Positions 1 to 6,613 of a stretch of 23,676 nucleotides of DNA are shown here, piece after piece. Source of the stretch: an uncultured Eubacteriales bacterium (GTDB lineage: Bacteria > Bacillota > Clostridia > Oscillospirales > Oscillospiraceae). The position numbers and the translations under genes were made by a program. Position 1 is the stretch's first letter. The number at the start of each line of letters is the position of its first letter. The stretch is taken from positions 1 through 23,676 of the forward strand of contig USMI01000015.1 of the NCBI GenBank assembly GCA_900555735.1, in the 5' to 3' direction. The notes beneath the pieces are model-generated. The model was not told the origin of the DNA. It searched no databases and saw only the letters and a list, made by a program, of their open reading frames with translations.

Positions 1-123
1 GCCCTGCGGCTGAACCGGCAGCTGCGCCGCGTCATGGAACAGGCCTTCGGGCTGCCGCTGCACATGGCGGTGAATCAGGAGGAGGCCGCCTGTGGTGCCG
101 CCCTGTTCGCCGCCGGGTGGTAA
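1..123 (+). CDS. FGGY-family sugar kinase, C-terminal 40 codons (partial)
   Basis: The window starts inside an open frame that runs to TAA at 121-123. The translated tail contains NQEEAACGAALFAAGW. A conserved EEAAxGAAL segment close to the C-terminus is typical of FGGY carbohydrate kinases, and the preceding pattern (LRLNRQLRRVMEQAFGLPL) is closest in my recollection to sedoheptulokinase/xylulokinase-like members. Such enzymes phosphorylate a free sugar or polyol with ATP in the cytoplasm. The substrate cannot be deduced because the sugar-binding and ATP-binding parts lie outside the window. The gene is followed at once by a strong terminator and converges with the aldolase gene on the other strand, so it ends its own transcription unit. 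Its family fits the sugar-catabolic content of the region. Confidence 0.75.
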   Translation, partial: ALRLNRQLRRVMEQAFGLPLHMAVNQEEAACGAALFAAGW

Positions 124-131
124 CCTACATA

Positions 132-173
132 AAGGAAACACGCCCCGTCTGCTGGACGGGGCGTGTTTTCCTT
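132..173. terminator. Intrinsic terminator, bidirectional
   Basis: A long GC-rich hairpin has arms ACACGCCCCGTC and GACGGGGCGTGT separated by a short TGCTG loop, extended by A-rich and T-rich flanks (AAGGAA / TTTTCCTT). It lies between the stops of two convergent genes and can act in both directions. Confidence 0.85.
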
Positions 174-200
174 GTATAGGGATCAATCAACAATCAAATG

Positions 201-1082
201 TCAGTCCTTGATAGGGGGATAGTACAGAGGGGCCTTGCCGGTGGTGCCCAGCAGATCGAACTTGTGGCGGATAACCTCCTTCATCACCTCGATGCAGGGG
301 GGATAGATGTCACCGGGCTCACGGATGTAGGGATCCTGCAGCACCTCGCGGCATTTCTGATAGAAGGGATCCTTGATATCGCTGGAGATGTTGATCTTGT
401 TGATACCGCAGCGGGCAGCCTCAGCGATCTCCTCGTCCTTGTTGGCAGAGCCGCCATGGAGCACCAGAGGAATGGGGACGACCTTTTTGATGTCCTTCAG
501 CCGCTGGATCTGCAGGGTAGGCACCATGCCCTTGGGATAGATACCGTGGCAGGTGCCGATGGCGATAGCCAGCGTATCCACGCCGGTCTCAGCCACGAAG
601 CGGGCGGCCTCCTCCGGCTCGGTATAATGGATCTCAGTGCTGGAGGTAGTGGTCATACTCTGAGCGGTAGTACCGATGGTGCCCAGCTCAGCTTCAACGG
701 ACACGTCCACTGCGTGGGCGATACGGCAGACCTCTCGGGTCAGGGCCACGTTCTCCTCAAAGGGCTTAGAGGAGGCGTCGATCATCACAGAGGTATAGCC
801 GCACTGAATAGCCAGCATGATCTGATCCAGCGTGGAGGCGTGATCCATATGGATGCACACGGGCACCTTGGCCTTGTGGGCCTCCTCCACCAGTGCCGTG
901 ATAAAGGACGGGCGGGCCAACGCCAGCTCATCGGGGTGCACCTCGATGATGACGGGGGCATTCATCTCCTCGCTGGCCTCCAGAATGCCGCGCATCATCA
1001 TGCCCGTGGGGGTATTGAACGCAGGAACGGCAAAGTTGTGGGCATTGGCCACCGCCAATAAGGATTTCATATTCATCAGCAT
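201..1082 (-). CDS. Class II (zinc) ketose-bisphosphate aldolase, FbaA/GatY/KbaY-like
   Basis: This 293-residue protein matches class II aldolases in length and motifs. The catalytic Asp and first zinc His are in HMDHAS (D80, H81), E132 lies in VEAELGTIG, and the other zinc histidines are H179 in GTCHGIYPKG and H209 in VLHGGSANKDEEI. The N-terminus has the usual AVPAFNTPTG segment. Such enzymes cleave fructose- or tagatose-1,6-bisphosphate to dihydroxyacetone phosphate and an aldehyde; which one is not decidable here. The start at 1082 is favoured because an AGGAGG (1092-1097) sits 9 nt upstream. Internal ATGs at codons 3 and 5 are less well spaced. The gene is monocistronic, divergent from the RpiR regulator, and carries the same promoter type as the ABC operon starting at 4265. 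It may act as that pathway's aldolase alongside the second aldolase. Confidence 0.9.
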   Translation of the reverse strand: MLMNMKSLLAVANAHNFAVPAFNTPTGMMMRGILEASEEMNAPVIIEVHPDELALARPSFITALVEEAHKAKVPVCIHMDHASTLDQIMLAIQCGYTSVMIDASSKPFEENVALTREVCRIAHAVDVSVEAELGTIGTTAQSMTTTSSTEIHYTEPEEAARFVAETGVDTLAIAIGTCHGIYPKGMVPTLQIQRLKDIKKVVPIPLVLHGGSANKDEEIAEAARCGINKINISSDIKDPFYQKCREVLQDPYIREPGDIYPPCIEVMKEVIRHKFDLLGTTGKAPLYYPPIKD

Positions 1083-1175
1083 AAGTAGGTTCCTCCTTCA
1101 CTTTCACTGTACCATGGGCGCCCTGCAGGCGTACCGTCTATGGTGCGGCGGGTATCGTTATGCTTTTATGCGCTT

Positions 1176-1204
1176 ATTATATTTACACAGTTCGATATTG
1201 TCAA
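1176..1204 (-). promoter_or_regulatory. Consensus sigma-A promoter for the aldolase gene
   Basis: On the minus strand, TTGACA (1204-1199) is followed after exactly 17 nt by TATAAT (1181-1176), both perfect consensus. The surrounding 35 bases are nearly the same as those of the ABC-operon promoter at 4159-4193, including ATGCRCTTGACAA and ACTGTGWAAATATAAT. Confidence 0.8.
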
Positions 1205-1384
1205 GTGCATTGCCAAAATATTTTTTTCGCGGCATTCAGTCTGCATGTGCTTCTTTTTACTAAATCACTGTAAAACACAGCAAAATTAGTCTATTTTCCC
1301 ACGTTTTTCCAATTTCCCGGTTTTTGAAATTTTTTTCTTTGCAATTTCTATGAAAATTTTGTCCGGATTTTCTACACAAAACCC

Positions 1385-1411
1385 GCAAGGGATATATTGA
1401 CAATCCCTTGC
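1385..1411. promoter_or_regulatory. Perfect 9-bp inverted repeat, candidate operator of the RpiR gene
   Basis: GCAAGGGAT (1385-1393) and its exact reverse complement ATCCCTTGC (1403-1411) are separated by 9 nt. The -35 TTGACA of the RpiR promoter occupies 1397-1402, so a dimer bound here would block polymerase. Autoregulation by the adjacent regulator is the simplest inference, but the binding protein is not shown by the sequence. Confidence 0.55.
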
Positions 1412-1425
1412 AGATGGCTTACACT
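1397..1425 (+). promoter_or_regulatory. Sigma-A promoter for the RpiR regulator
   Basis: TTGACA (1397-1402) and TACACT (1420-1425) are spaced by 17 nt, about 50 nt upstream of the first candidate start codon. The -35 box lies in the spacer of the inverted repeat at 1385-1411. Confidence 0.7.
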
Positions 1426-1492
1426 AAAAAGTAACATTTTTTGATAGAATGCATGGAATAAAACACAGGGAATGAAGGAGATGAGAACTGGC

Positions 1493-2404
1493 ATGACCAA
1501 TCTGCACGCCGACCCCTTTTTGTTGATCAAGCTGAATTACATTCAAATGAACCCCGCTATGAAGCAGATCGCCGATGTATTGCTGTCTCGTCGGACAGAG
1601 TCCAGCCGCATGACCATCGGCGAGCTGGCGGCAGCCAGCGGCGTTAGCAACGCCACAGTGACGCGGTTCGTACAGATGCTGGGATTCGAAAACTATAAGG
1701 CGTTTTCCACTTCGATCCAGCGGTTTTTGCAGGAGAAGCAGACGCATCCCACCATGACCTCGCCCAGCAGTCACGCCATGCTGTATGCCGGCGGTTTTCC
1801 CAACCGGCAGGATCCGGAGAGTGTGTGCCGCTATGTGATCGGCAGCGAAATTGAGATGCTGAACGACACGCTGTCGCTGATGGATTTTCCGTTGATGGAA
1901 AAGGTGGCGGAGTTGATCAACAGTGCGCGGCAGGTAATTTTTCTGGGAGAGGGTTATTCCCATCTAGCGGCGGAAAGCGCCTGCTCCCGGTTCTCTCGCA
2001 TCGGAGTACTGTGCAGCAGCCCCGCCGGTTTCCACAACACCATCCCCGCTGTATGCATGGCGAAGTCCGGCGATCTGGTGGTGGGCATCAGCAACATGGG
2101 GCATTCCCCCACCGTGGCAGAAGGACTGACCATGGCGCGGGAGCAGGGGCTGCCCACCGTGGCCATCACCAGCGTGAAGGGTTCGCCAGTGGATATGGTG
2201 GCGGATCACACCATTTTGACGGGGTTTAACTATTGCAGCTTCTCTAAACCCTCACAGGCCACCTGCTATGAGCCGGGGTCGGAGAACCTGCCCCAGTACT
2301 CGGTGATCGACTGCCTGTATCTGATGTGCGTGATGCGGAAGGATCAGGAGTGTCTGGACCGGTATTACCGCACCTCTACTCTGATCAACGCGAAACGGAT
2401 CTGA
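1493..2404 (+). CDS. MurR/RpiR-family transcriptional regulator (HTH + SIS domain)
   Basis: An N-terminal helix-turn-helix of the RpiR type is visible (MTIGELAAASGVSNATVTRF, then LGFENYKAF). It is followed by a SIS sugar-phosphate-binding domain beginning near VIFLGEGYSHLAAESACSRF and continuing through SNMGHSPTVAEGLTMAREQG. Such regulators sense phosphosugars or sugar acids and act on adjacent catabolic genes. The open frame extends back to ATG 1472. I chose ATG 1493 because AAGGAG (1475-1480) sits 12 nt before it, while the ATG at 1481 directly abuts that site and 1472 has only a poor site; this choice is uncertain. The neighbours (aldolase, ADP-dependent-type kinase, ABC operon) make it the likely local regulator. 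It appears monocistronic and possibly autoregulated through the inverted repeat on its promoter. Confidence 0.88.
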   Translation: MTNLHADPFLLIKLNYIQMNPAMKQIADVLLSRRTESSRMTIGELAAASGVSNATVTRFVQMLGFENYKAFSTSIQRFLQEKQTHPTMTSPSSHAMLYAGGFPNRQDPESVCRYVIGSEIEMLNDTLSLMDFPLMEKVAELINSARQVIFLGEGYSHLAAESACSRFSRIGVLCSSPAGFHNTIPAVCMAKSGDLVVGISNMGHSPTVAEGLTMAREQGLPTVAITSVKGSPVDMVADHTILTGFNYCSFSKPSQATCYEPGSENLPQYSVIDCLYLMCVMRKDQECLDRYYRTSTLINAKRI

Positions 2405-2483
2405 AGAGCATCACCCCTGCTGTAAAGTTCTCTGCGTATTTACCGGGCGACGGCATACCGCAATTATTCACTTTCTATTCTTC

Positions 2484-2518
2484 ATGAAAAAAGACCGCTA
2501 ACCGCGGTCTTTTTTCAT
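2484..2518. terminator. Symmetric bidirectional intrinsic terminator
   Basis: The arms ATGAAAAAAGACCGC (2484-2498) and GCGGTCTTTTTTCAT (2504-2518) are perfect reverse complements around a 5-nt loop. A six-T tract follows the GC stem on either strand. It serves both the RpiR gene (plus) and the convergent kinase gene (minus). Confidence 0.92.
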
Positions 2519-2540
2519 TCACTTGTTGTTTTCGGCTTTC

Positions 2541-3761
2541 TCAAAACTCTGCCAGATGACGCTGCTCCTCCGTTAGAAAGGCGGGCAGCATACCGCCGAT
2601 AAAGGCGTCGCCCAAACCGATGGTCACAGGGTGAGCGATGTGATCCAGATCTTTGCCGGGTACGCAAATCAGCTTCTGCCCCAGCAGGGACTCCAGCTGC
2701 GCGGCAAATTCCACCGCCCAGCCACGGGGCGGCAGGGCCATGGTCTCCTGATAGTCCGCCCAGTCATAGTCATCTCCCAGCCGGAATCGAGTGGCCGCCA
2801 TGGCCACGCCGGCCTGCAGTGCCTGCGCCATACCCGTCACGGGCTTTCCGTAGGCCAACGCCCAGTAAGCACTGTGGCACACGACGGTGGACACATTCAG
2901 CTGCTCATATACCTCCCGAACTGCCTGCGCCACCTGCTGGGGGGAACGGACATCCACGGAGCGTCCCAGACGGGACTGCAGCTCATCCTCGTTCATACTG
3001 AACACATCCAGATGGGGGGCCAGCGTCTCGGCCACCAAACGCTGCATGGCGGGATTTTCAAAGCAAGCGTCCTCCATCACCACCACGCGGGGGAGGGGCA
3101 TCCGGTCGATGATGCGAATGGCCGTGGCCAGCCGCTGACGCAGCACAGACTCCTCCTTGATAATATTAAAGCTGGCCGCCAGAAATACCGGAGCATGGCG
3201 CACCTGTTGACCAAAATCCTCGGTAATATGCAGCGCCACGCTGGGCGGATCATAGGCAAAAATGACGCGATTGGGCCGCTGAGTGGTCAAGTCAATGTCC
3301 CCCACCTGAATATGAGCATTGGCGGGGTATTGCATGATTACATGGGGATGGAAGTCCTCTCCCTCATCCGGTACGCTGGCCACCCACTGCACCTGTTGGG
3401 GGATCAGGCGGCGAAAATGCTTATTGAGGCTGCAAGCGTGGATCACGCTGCGATAGCCGATTTTTTCCAACGCCATGGCCGCCCGTACCGCCGTGCCGCC
3501 CAGCGTCACCTGATAATGAAAATGCCGGGCGAACCCCCGTGTGATCTGACTGGAGCTGGCCAGACATTCGCTGCCGGTGCCGCCGGCCATATGACTCAGC
3601 AGCGTACGCAGCAGATCCCGCTGGCTCTGTATGGGACAAACCACACCGATCTCCTCCCGGCGGATATTCTCCTGCCGGATCAACTCCTCCAACCGCAGCT
3701 GATCCCACTCCAGCTCAAAGTCTACGGTATTCTGAAAACCGGCCGCAATGTATTGCTCCAT
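2541..3761 (-). CDS. ADP-dependent phosphofructokinase/glucokinase-family sugar kinase
   Basis: This 406-residue protein has the ribokinase-fold signature of the ADP-dependent glucokinase/phosphofructokinase family (ADP_PFK_GK). HPVTIGLGDAFIGG near the C-terminus (catalytic Asp about D385) corresponds to the family's TVGLGDT motif. MNEDEL (256-261) corresponds to the conserved NE..E metal/nucleotide motif, and LGGTAVRAAMALEKIG (88-102) to the sugar-side GG.A segment. Characterised members phosphorylate glucose or fructose-6-phosphate with ADP as donor. They are best known from archaea and animals, and bacterial ones are less studied. The open frame continues to 3833, but ATG 3761 is preferred because GGGAGG (around 3769-3774) precedes it by about 7 nt. 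The leader contains a MITE-like insertion. Together with the aldolases it could make the bisphosphate that is cleaved. True donor and substrate are untested. Confidence 0.72.
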   Translation of the reverse strand: MEQYIAAGFQNTVDFELEWDQLRLEELIRQENIRREEIGVVCPIQSQRDLLRTLLSHMAGGTGSECLASSSQITRGFARHFHYQVTLGGTAVRAAMALEKIGYRSVIHACSLNKHFRRLIPQQVQWVASVPDEGEDFHPHVIMQYPANAHIQVGDIDLTTQRPNRVIFAYDPPSVALHITEDFGQQVRHAPVFLAASFNIIKEESVLRQRLATAIRIIDRMPLPRVVVMEDACFENPAMQRLVAETLAPHLDVFSMNEDELQSRLGRSVDVRSPQQVAQAVREVYEQLNVSTVVCHSAYWALAYGKPVTGMAQALQAGVAMAATRFRLGDDYDWADYQETMALPPRGWAVEFAAQLESLLGQKLICVPGKDLDHIAHPVTIGLGDAFIGGMLPAFLTEEQRHLAEF

Positions 3762-3783
3762 AATTTTCCTCCCCTCTTCAGGT

Positions 3784-3923
3784 AAATATCGATTAGGGTT
3801 GAGCAAAACGCGAGTTTTGCAAAGCTGTGTCACAATATATAGGGCTCAAGCGAGCCGTATAGCACTATTTATTGCATAGTCTTATGAGCAAATCGGAGTT
3901 TTGCTCAACCATAAAATATCGAT
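3784..3923. mobile_element. MITE-like miniature element with TIRs and 10-bp flanking direct repeats
   Basis: The 13-bp inverted repeats GGTTGAGCAAAAC (3797-3809) and GTTTTGCTCAACC (3898-3910) bound a non-coding core. They sit between two identical copies of AAATATCGAT (3784-3793 and 3914-3923), as expected of a target duplication. Each end also folds on itself: GCAAAAC/GTTTTGC at 3803-3820 and GAGCAAA/TTTGCTC at 3886-3906. A third hairpin, GGCTC/GAGCC, lies near 3843-3856. The element has no transposase and would need one in trans. A TA duplication (TA before GGGTTGAG, TA after CAACCA) is an alternative reading of the boundaries. It lies between the kinase gene's likely promoter and its start codon, so it is probably transcribed as part of the leader. 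Confidence 0.55.
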
Positions 3924-3933
3924 AGCAAGAAAT

Positions 3934-3961
3934 ATTATAAAGCAGTTTTTTAAAATTGCAA
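3934..3961 (-). promoter_or_regulatory. Probable promoter of the ADP-dependent-type kinase gene
   Basis: On the minus strand a perfect TATAAT (3939-3934) is preceded after 16 nt by TTGCAA (3961-3956), a 4-of-6 match to the -35 consensus. Transcription would start just outside the MITE-like element, giving a leader of about 165 nt that includes it. Confidence 0.45.
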
Positions 3962-4133
3962 CGAAAGGCGCAATTTTTCCTTACGGAAAAGTACACAAAA
4001 ATTATCGCTCAATTTCATAGAATTGCACACACAGCATGAAAACGCAAGAAATTCTGTATTTTTTTACATATTCCGCTTATTTTTAAAGTTGTTTTGCGAA
4101 ATTTATGATATATTTTTGGTTTTCAGCAAATTC

Positions 4134-4170
4134 TGTCAAGCGCCATTTTCTATTGTAAATGCGCTTGACA
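4134..4170. promoter_or_regulatory. Perfect 10-bp inverted repeat overlapping the ABC-operon -35 box
   Basis: TGTCAAGCGC (4134-4143) and GCGCTTGACA (4161-4170) are exact reverse complements separated by 17 nt. The right arm contains the -35 hexamer. The half-site GCRCTTGACA also occurs at the aldolase promoter (1208-1199, minus), where the mirrored arm is absent. This suggests a shared regulator or a shared promoter ancestor. Confidence 0.5.
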
Positions 4171-4193
4171 AATATTGACTGTGAAAATATAAT
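4165..4193 (+). promoter_or_regulatory. Perfect consensus sigma-A promoter of the sugar ABC operon
   Basis: TTGACA (4165-4170) and TATAAT (4188-4193) are spaced by 17 nt. The predicted start is about 65 nt upstream of the binding-protein gene. Ungapped comparison with the aldolase promoter gives 27 matches in 35 positions with the same box spacing. Confidence 0.88.
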
Positions 4194-4264
4194 TGTGGTA
4201 ACATCATCGAGGAACACCAAAAGAGCGTGCTTTTCGATGAAACTAAAAAACGGAGGAGAACACC

Positions 4265-5551
4265 ATGAAAAAAGTAATCGCGCTGCTTCTTTCTGCCGCT
4301 ATGATGGTCTGCCTGTTTGCAGGCTGCGGCGGCGGCAACAATGGCACCCCCAGCAATGAGGACAACACCGGCGAAGTCGTGTTGGAATTCCAGCAGTGGT
4401 TCGACAACGAGATGGAAGCTGGCTATTTGCAGAGCGTTTGTGACGCTTTCTATGCCGAGACCGGCATCAAGGTCAACCTGCTGAGCCAGCCCTATGCCGA
4501 CACCAAGACCCAGCTGCAGGCCAGCGCCGTGGCCGGCACCATGGCCGACATCGTGGCACTGGACGGTTCCTGGATCTACGACTACGCCACTCAGGGCAAC
4601 CTGGCTGATCTGGGCGCGCTGTTCACCGAGATCGGCTTTGACACCGCCGATGTGTCCATGCAGACCACCGTTAACGGCACCGTGTATGCACAGCCCCTGG
4701 TCATCTTCCCCTGCCTGATGGCCGTGAACCGTGACATCCTGACCGCCAAGGGCATCAATGAGCTGCCCACCACCTGGTCTGAATTTCTGGATGTCTGCAA
4801 GACTGTGACCGATCCCGCCAACAACGTGTATGGCTTCGCCATGAACATGAGCACCGACAACGCCACCTGCATGGAGTATTTCGCCGCTTTCGCGTGGAAC
4901 TCCGGCTGCTCCATCCTGAATGCCGACGGCAGCCCCAATCTGGCCGGCAACAAGGTGTTCACCGACACCGTGGATTTCTACAAGTCCCTGTTTGACAACA
5001 ACGTCGTCTCCCCCGGCCTGTTCACCATGACCGATGCCGATAAGGTGGAAGAGTTCGTTAACGGCCGCGTGGCCTTCATGCCCGACTCCGTGGCACACCT
5101 GACCAACATCCGCGAGCAGGCTCCCGACATGGACGTGGTTTACATGAATATGCCCAGTCAGGACGGTTATGACGGCCCCAGCTATATGCGCGCCAACAAC
5201 TGGGCCTGCGGTATTGCCGCCAACAGTGAGCATCCTCAGGAAGCCGCCAAGTTCATCGCCTATCTGCTGGGCGCTGATGTGAACGCCGATCTGTGCACCC
5301 ACGCCGGTGGCTTCGCCGTGAATGCCAAGGCCGAGCCTGTGTACACCGATACCTCCGCTGCCTTCCAGTCCATTCAGGAGATCAACAAGACCACCGCCGG
5401 TAAGGCCGAGTTCTACTCCCTGCCCACCGCCGAGGCTCTGATGAAGGTTCTGGACGAGGATCTGATCATGTACATCGATGGCGAGTATGACAGTGCTGAC
5501 GCTATGCTGCAGCACACTCAGGCCGAGTTCGACAAGGCCTATCAGGGCTGA
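4265..5551 (+). CDS. ABC sugar transporter, extracellular solute-binding lipoprotein
   Basis: The 428-residue product starts with a lysine-containing hydrophobic signal peptide ending in a lipobox (LFAGC, Cys21). It would be lipid-anchored on the outer face of the membrane. The mature part has the pattern of family 1 binding proteins (SBP_bac_1), including AVNRDILTAKGINELPTTWSE and GRVAFMPDS, and the length is typical. It would capture an oligosaccharide, sugar or polyol and deliver it to the two downstream permeases. GGAGGAG (4252-4258) precedes the ATG at ideal distance. It is the first gene of the operon and is followed by a strong hairpin that probably keeps its transcript more abundant than that of the permeases. 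The ligand cannot be read from the sequence. Confidence 0.92.
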   Translation: MKKVIALLLSAAMMVCLFAGCGGGNNGTPSNEDNTGEVVLEFQQWFDNEMEAGYLQSVCDAFYAETGIKVNLLSQPYADTKTQLQASAVAGTMADIVALDGSWIYDYATQGNLADLGALFTEIGFDTADVSMQTTVNGTVYAQPLVIFPCLMAVNRDILTAKGINELPTTWSEFLDVCKTVTDPANNVYGFAMNMSTDNATCMEYFAAFAWNSGCSILNADGSPNLAGNKVFTDTVDFYKSLFDNNVVSPGLFTMTDADKVEEFVNGRVAFMPDSVAHLTNIREQAPDMDVVYMNMPSQDGYDGPSYMRANNWACGIAANSEHPQEAAKFIAYLLGADVNADLCTHAGGFAVNAKAEPVYTDTSAAFQSIQEINKTTAGKAEFYSLPTAEALMKVLDEDLIMYIDGEYDSADAMLQHTQAEFDKAYQG

Positions 5552-5594
5552 TCGCTGCTTCTCAGCTGCTCTGACTTCACAATAACCGCCAACA

Positions 5595-5629
5595 CCGCTT
5601 CCGTGGGGCCTGTGACCCCACGGAAGCGG
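5595..5629 (+). promoter_or_regulatory. 14-bp intercistronic hairpin after the binding-protein gene
   Basis: CCGCTTCCGTGGGG (5595-5608) pairs perfectly with CCCCACGGAAGCGG (5616-5629) around a 7-nt loop. No T-tract follows, so it is more likely a 3'-end-stabilising or processing structure than a terminator. This arrangement is common between binding-protein and permease genes. Confidence 0.7.
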
Positions 5630-5684
5630 AGCGGCGCATCTCACCCTCTGCCGCAGACGCAACCGGAACGGAAAGGTAACCACT

Positions 5685-6599
5685 ATGCAACTGAAAAACT
5701 TCAAACACGATCATCCGGCCGTTGCGCGACTTCAGCGCAGCCTTCGGCCCTACGGCTATCTGTCGCCGGTGATGCTGCTGATGTTGGCGCTGCTGTTCGT
5801 CCCCATCATCCTGGTGATCGGATATTCCTTCTTTGATAACGTTCTTATCAAACCGCACCCGCAGTGGGTGGGGCTGCAAAACTATATAGAGGTCTTGACC
5901 GACCCGGTCTTTCTGAAATCCATGAAGAATACCGCAGTGTTCGTGGTATGCAACGTGGTATTTCATCTGGTCATCGGCATGACGCTGGCCCTGATGGTCA
6001 ACGCCAAGTGCCTGCGGCCCGCGCCCAAGGCCATCTTCCGCGTGATCTATCTGCTGCCGTGGATGTTCAACGCCACGGTCATCGCGATCCTGTGGAAGCT
6101 GCTGCTGAACCCCAACGGCATCGTCAATTACCTGCTGGTCAACGCCCACATCATCAGCGAGAAGATCTCCTGGCTCAGTGACCGCAGCATCGTGCTGGGT
6201 GTACTGACCTTCATCAACATCTGGGCGGGCTATCCCTTCTACATGATTAGCATTCTGGCGGGTCTGCAGGGCATCTCCGGCAACCTGTACGAGGCGGCTG
6301 CCATTGATGGTGCCCGTCCGGTGCAGCAATTCTTTCACATCACTCTGCCCCAGCTGAAGCCCATTCTGATCAGCATCGCTATGCTGGACTTCATCTGGAC
6401 CACCCAGAATTTCTCTCTGATCTGGCTGCTGACAGCGGGCGGCCCCTCACACGCCACGGAGATGATGAGTACCTATGTGTACACCACGGCCTTTATGGAG
6501 TATCAGTACGCTCGGGCATCCGCCGCAGCGGTGATCATCCTGCTGGCCTGCGTGATCCTGGCCATCTTCTACGTGCGAAACCAGACCCGGACCGACTGA
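5685..6599 (+). CDS. ABC sugar transporter permease, MalF/UgpA-like
   Basis: This 304-residue membrane protein has about six hydrophobic segments, the first around residues 27-48 (LSPVMLLMLALLFVPIILVI). The cytoplasmic EAA loop that docks on the ATPase is clear at 203-222 (YEAAAIDGARPVQQFFHITL). WVGLQNYIEVLTDPVF near residue 61 is characteristic of MalF/UgpA-type permeases of the CUT1 group. It would form the translocation pore with the next gene product in the cytoplasmic membrane. GGAAAGG (5670-5676) lies upstream of the chosen ATG. The gene follows the binding-protein gene after 133 nt containing the intercistronic hairpin, and precedes the second permease by 14 nt. Confidence 0.92.
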   Translation: MQLKNFKHDHPAVARLQRSLRPYGYLSPVMLLMLALLFVPIILVIGYSFFDNVLIKPHPQWVGLQNYIEVLTDPVFLKSMKNTAVFVVCNVVFHLVIGMTLALMVNAKCLRPAPKAIFRVIYLLPWMFNATVIAILWKLLLNPNGIVNYLLVNAHIISEKISWLSDRSIVLGVLTFINIWAGYPFYMISILAGLQGISGNLYEAAAIDGARPVQQFFHITLPQLKPILISIAMLDFIWTTQNFSLIWLLTAGGPSHATEMMSTYVYTTAFMEYQYARASAAAVIILLACVILAIFYVRNQTRTD

Positions 6600-6613
6600 G
6601 AAAGGAGCGATCT

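Larger units (their letters stand above)
1083..1492. other. AT-rich divergent control region between aldolase and RpiR genes
   Basis: This 410-bp stretch has no credible gene. It is clearly more AT-rich than its neighbours and holds a minus-strand promoter (1176-1204), a plus-strand promoter (1397-1425) and an inverted repeat over the latter (1385-1411). The aldolase leader is about 85-95 nt. The segment 1205-1384 shows homopolymeric A/T runs but no further site I can support. Confidence 0.7.
3762..4264. other. AT-rich divergent control region between kinase and ABC operon
   Basis: This 503-bp gap encodes no credible protein. From left to right it holds the kinase ribosome binding site, a MITE-like element with flanking direct repeats (3784-3923), a minus-strand promoter (3934-3961), an A/T-rich segment with a small TTTTCC-TTAC-GGAAAA hairpin (3975-3990), a 10-bp inverted repeat (4134-4170), the ABC-operon promoter (4165-4193) and a GGAGGAG site before the binding-protein gene. 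The leader at 4204-4239 can form a weak hairpin (CATCGA with TCGATG). Confidence 0.7.

Noticed and set aside
4036..4050. TGAAAACGCAAG, resembling half a catabolite-response (cre) site
   Set aside because: Only the left half fits the consensus; the right half (AAGAAA) does not.
4134..4139. TTGACA on the minus strand as a -35 box for a divergent kinase promoter
   Set aside because: No acceptable -10 box at 16-18 nt; TATATC and TATCAT are 21 and 23 nt away. TATAAT at 3939-3934 is better.
4136..5704. 522-codon minus-strand open frame opposite the binding-protein gene
   Set aside because: His/Gly/Val-rich composition typical of an antisense shadow; the plus-strand gene has a promoter, ribosome site, signal peptide and family motifs.
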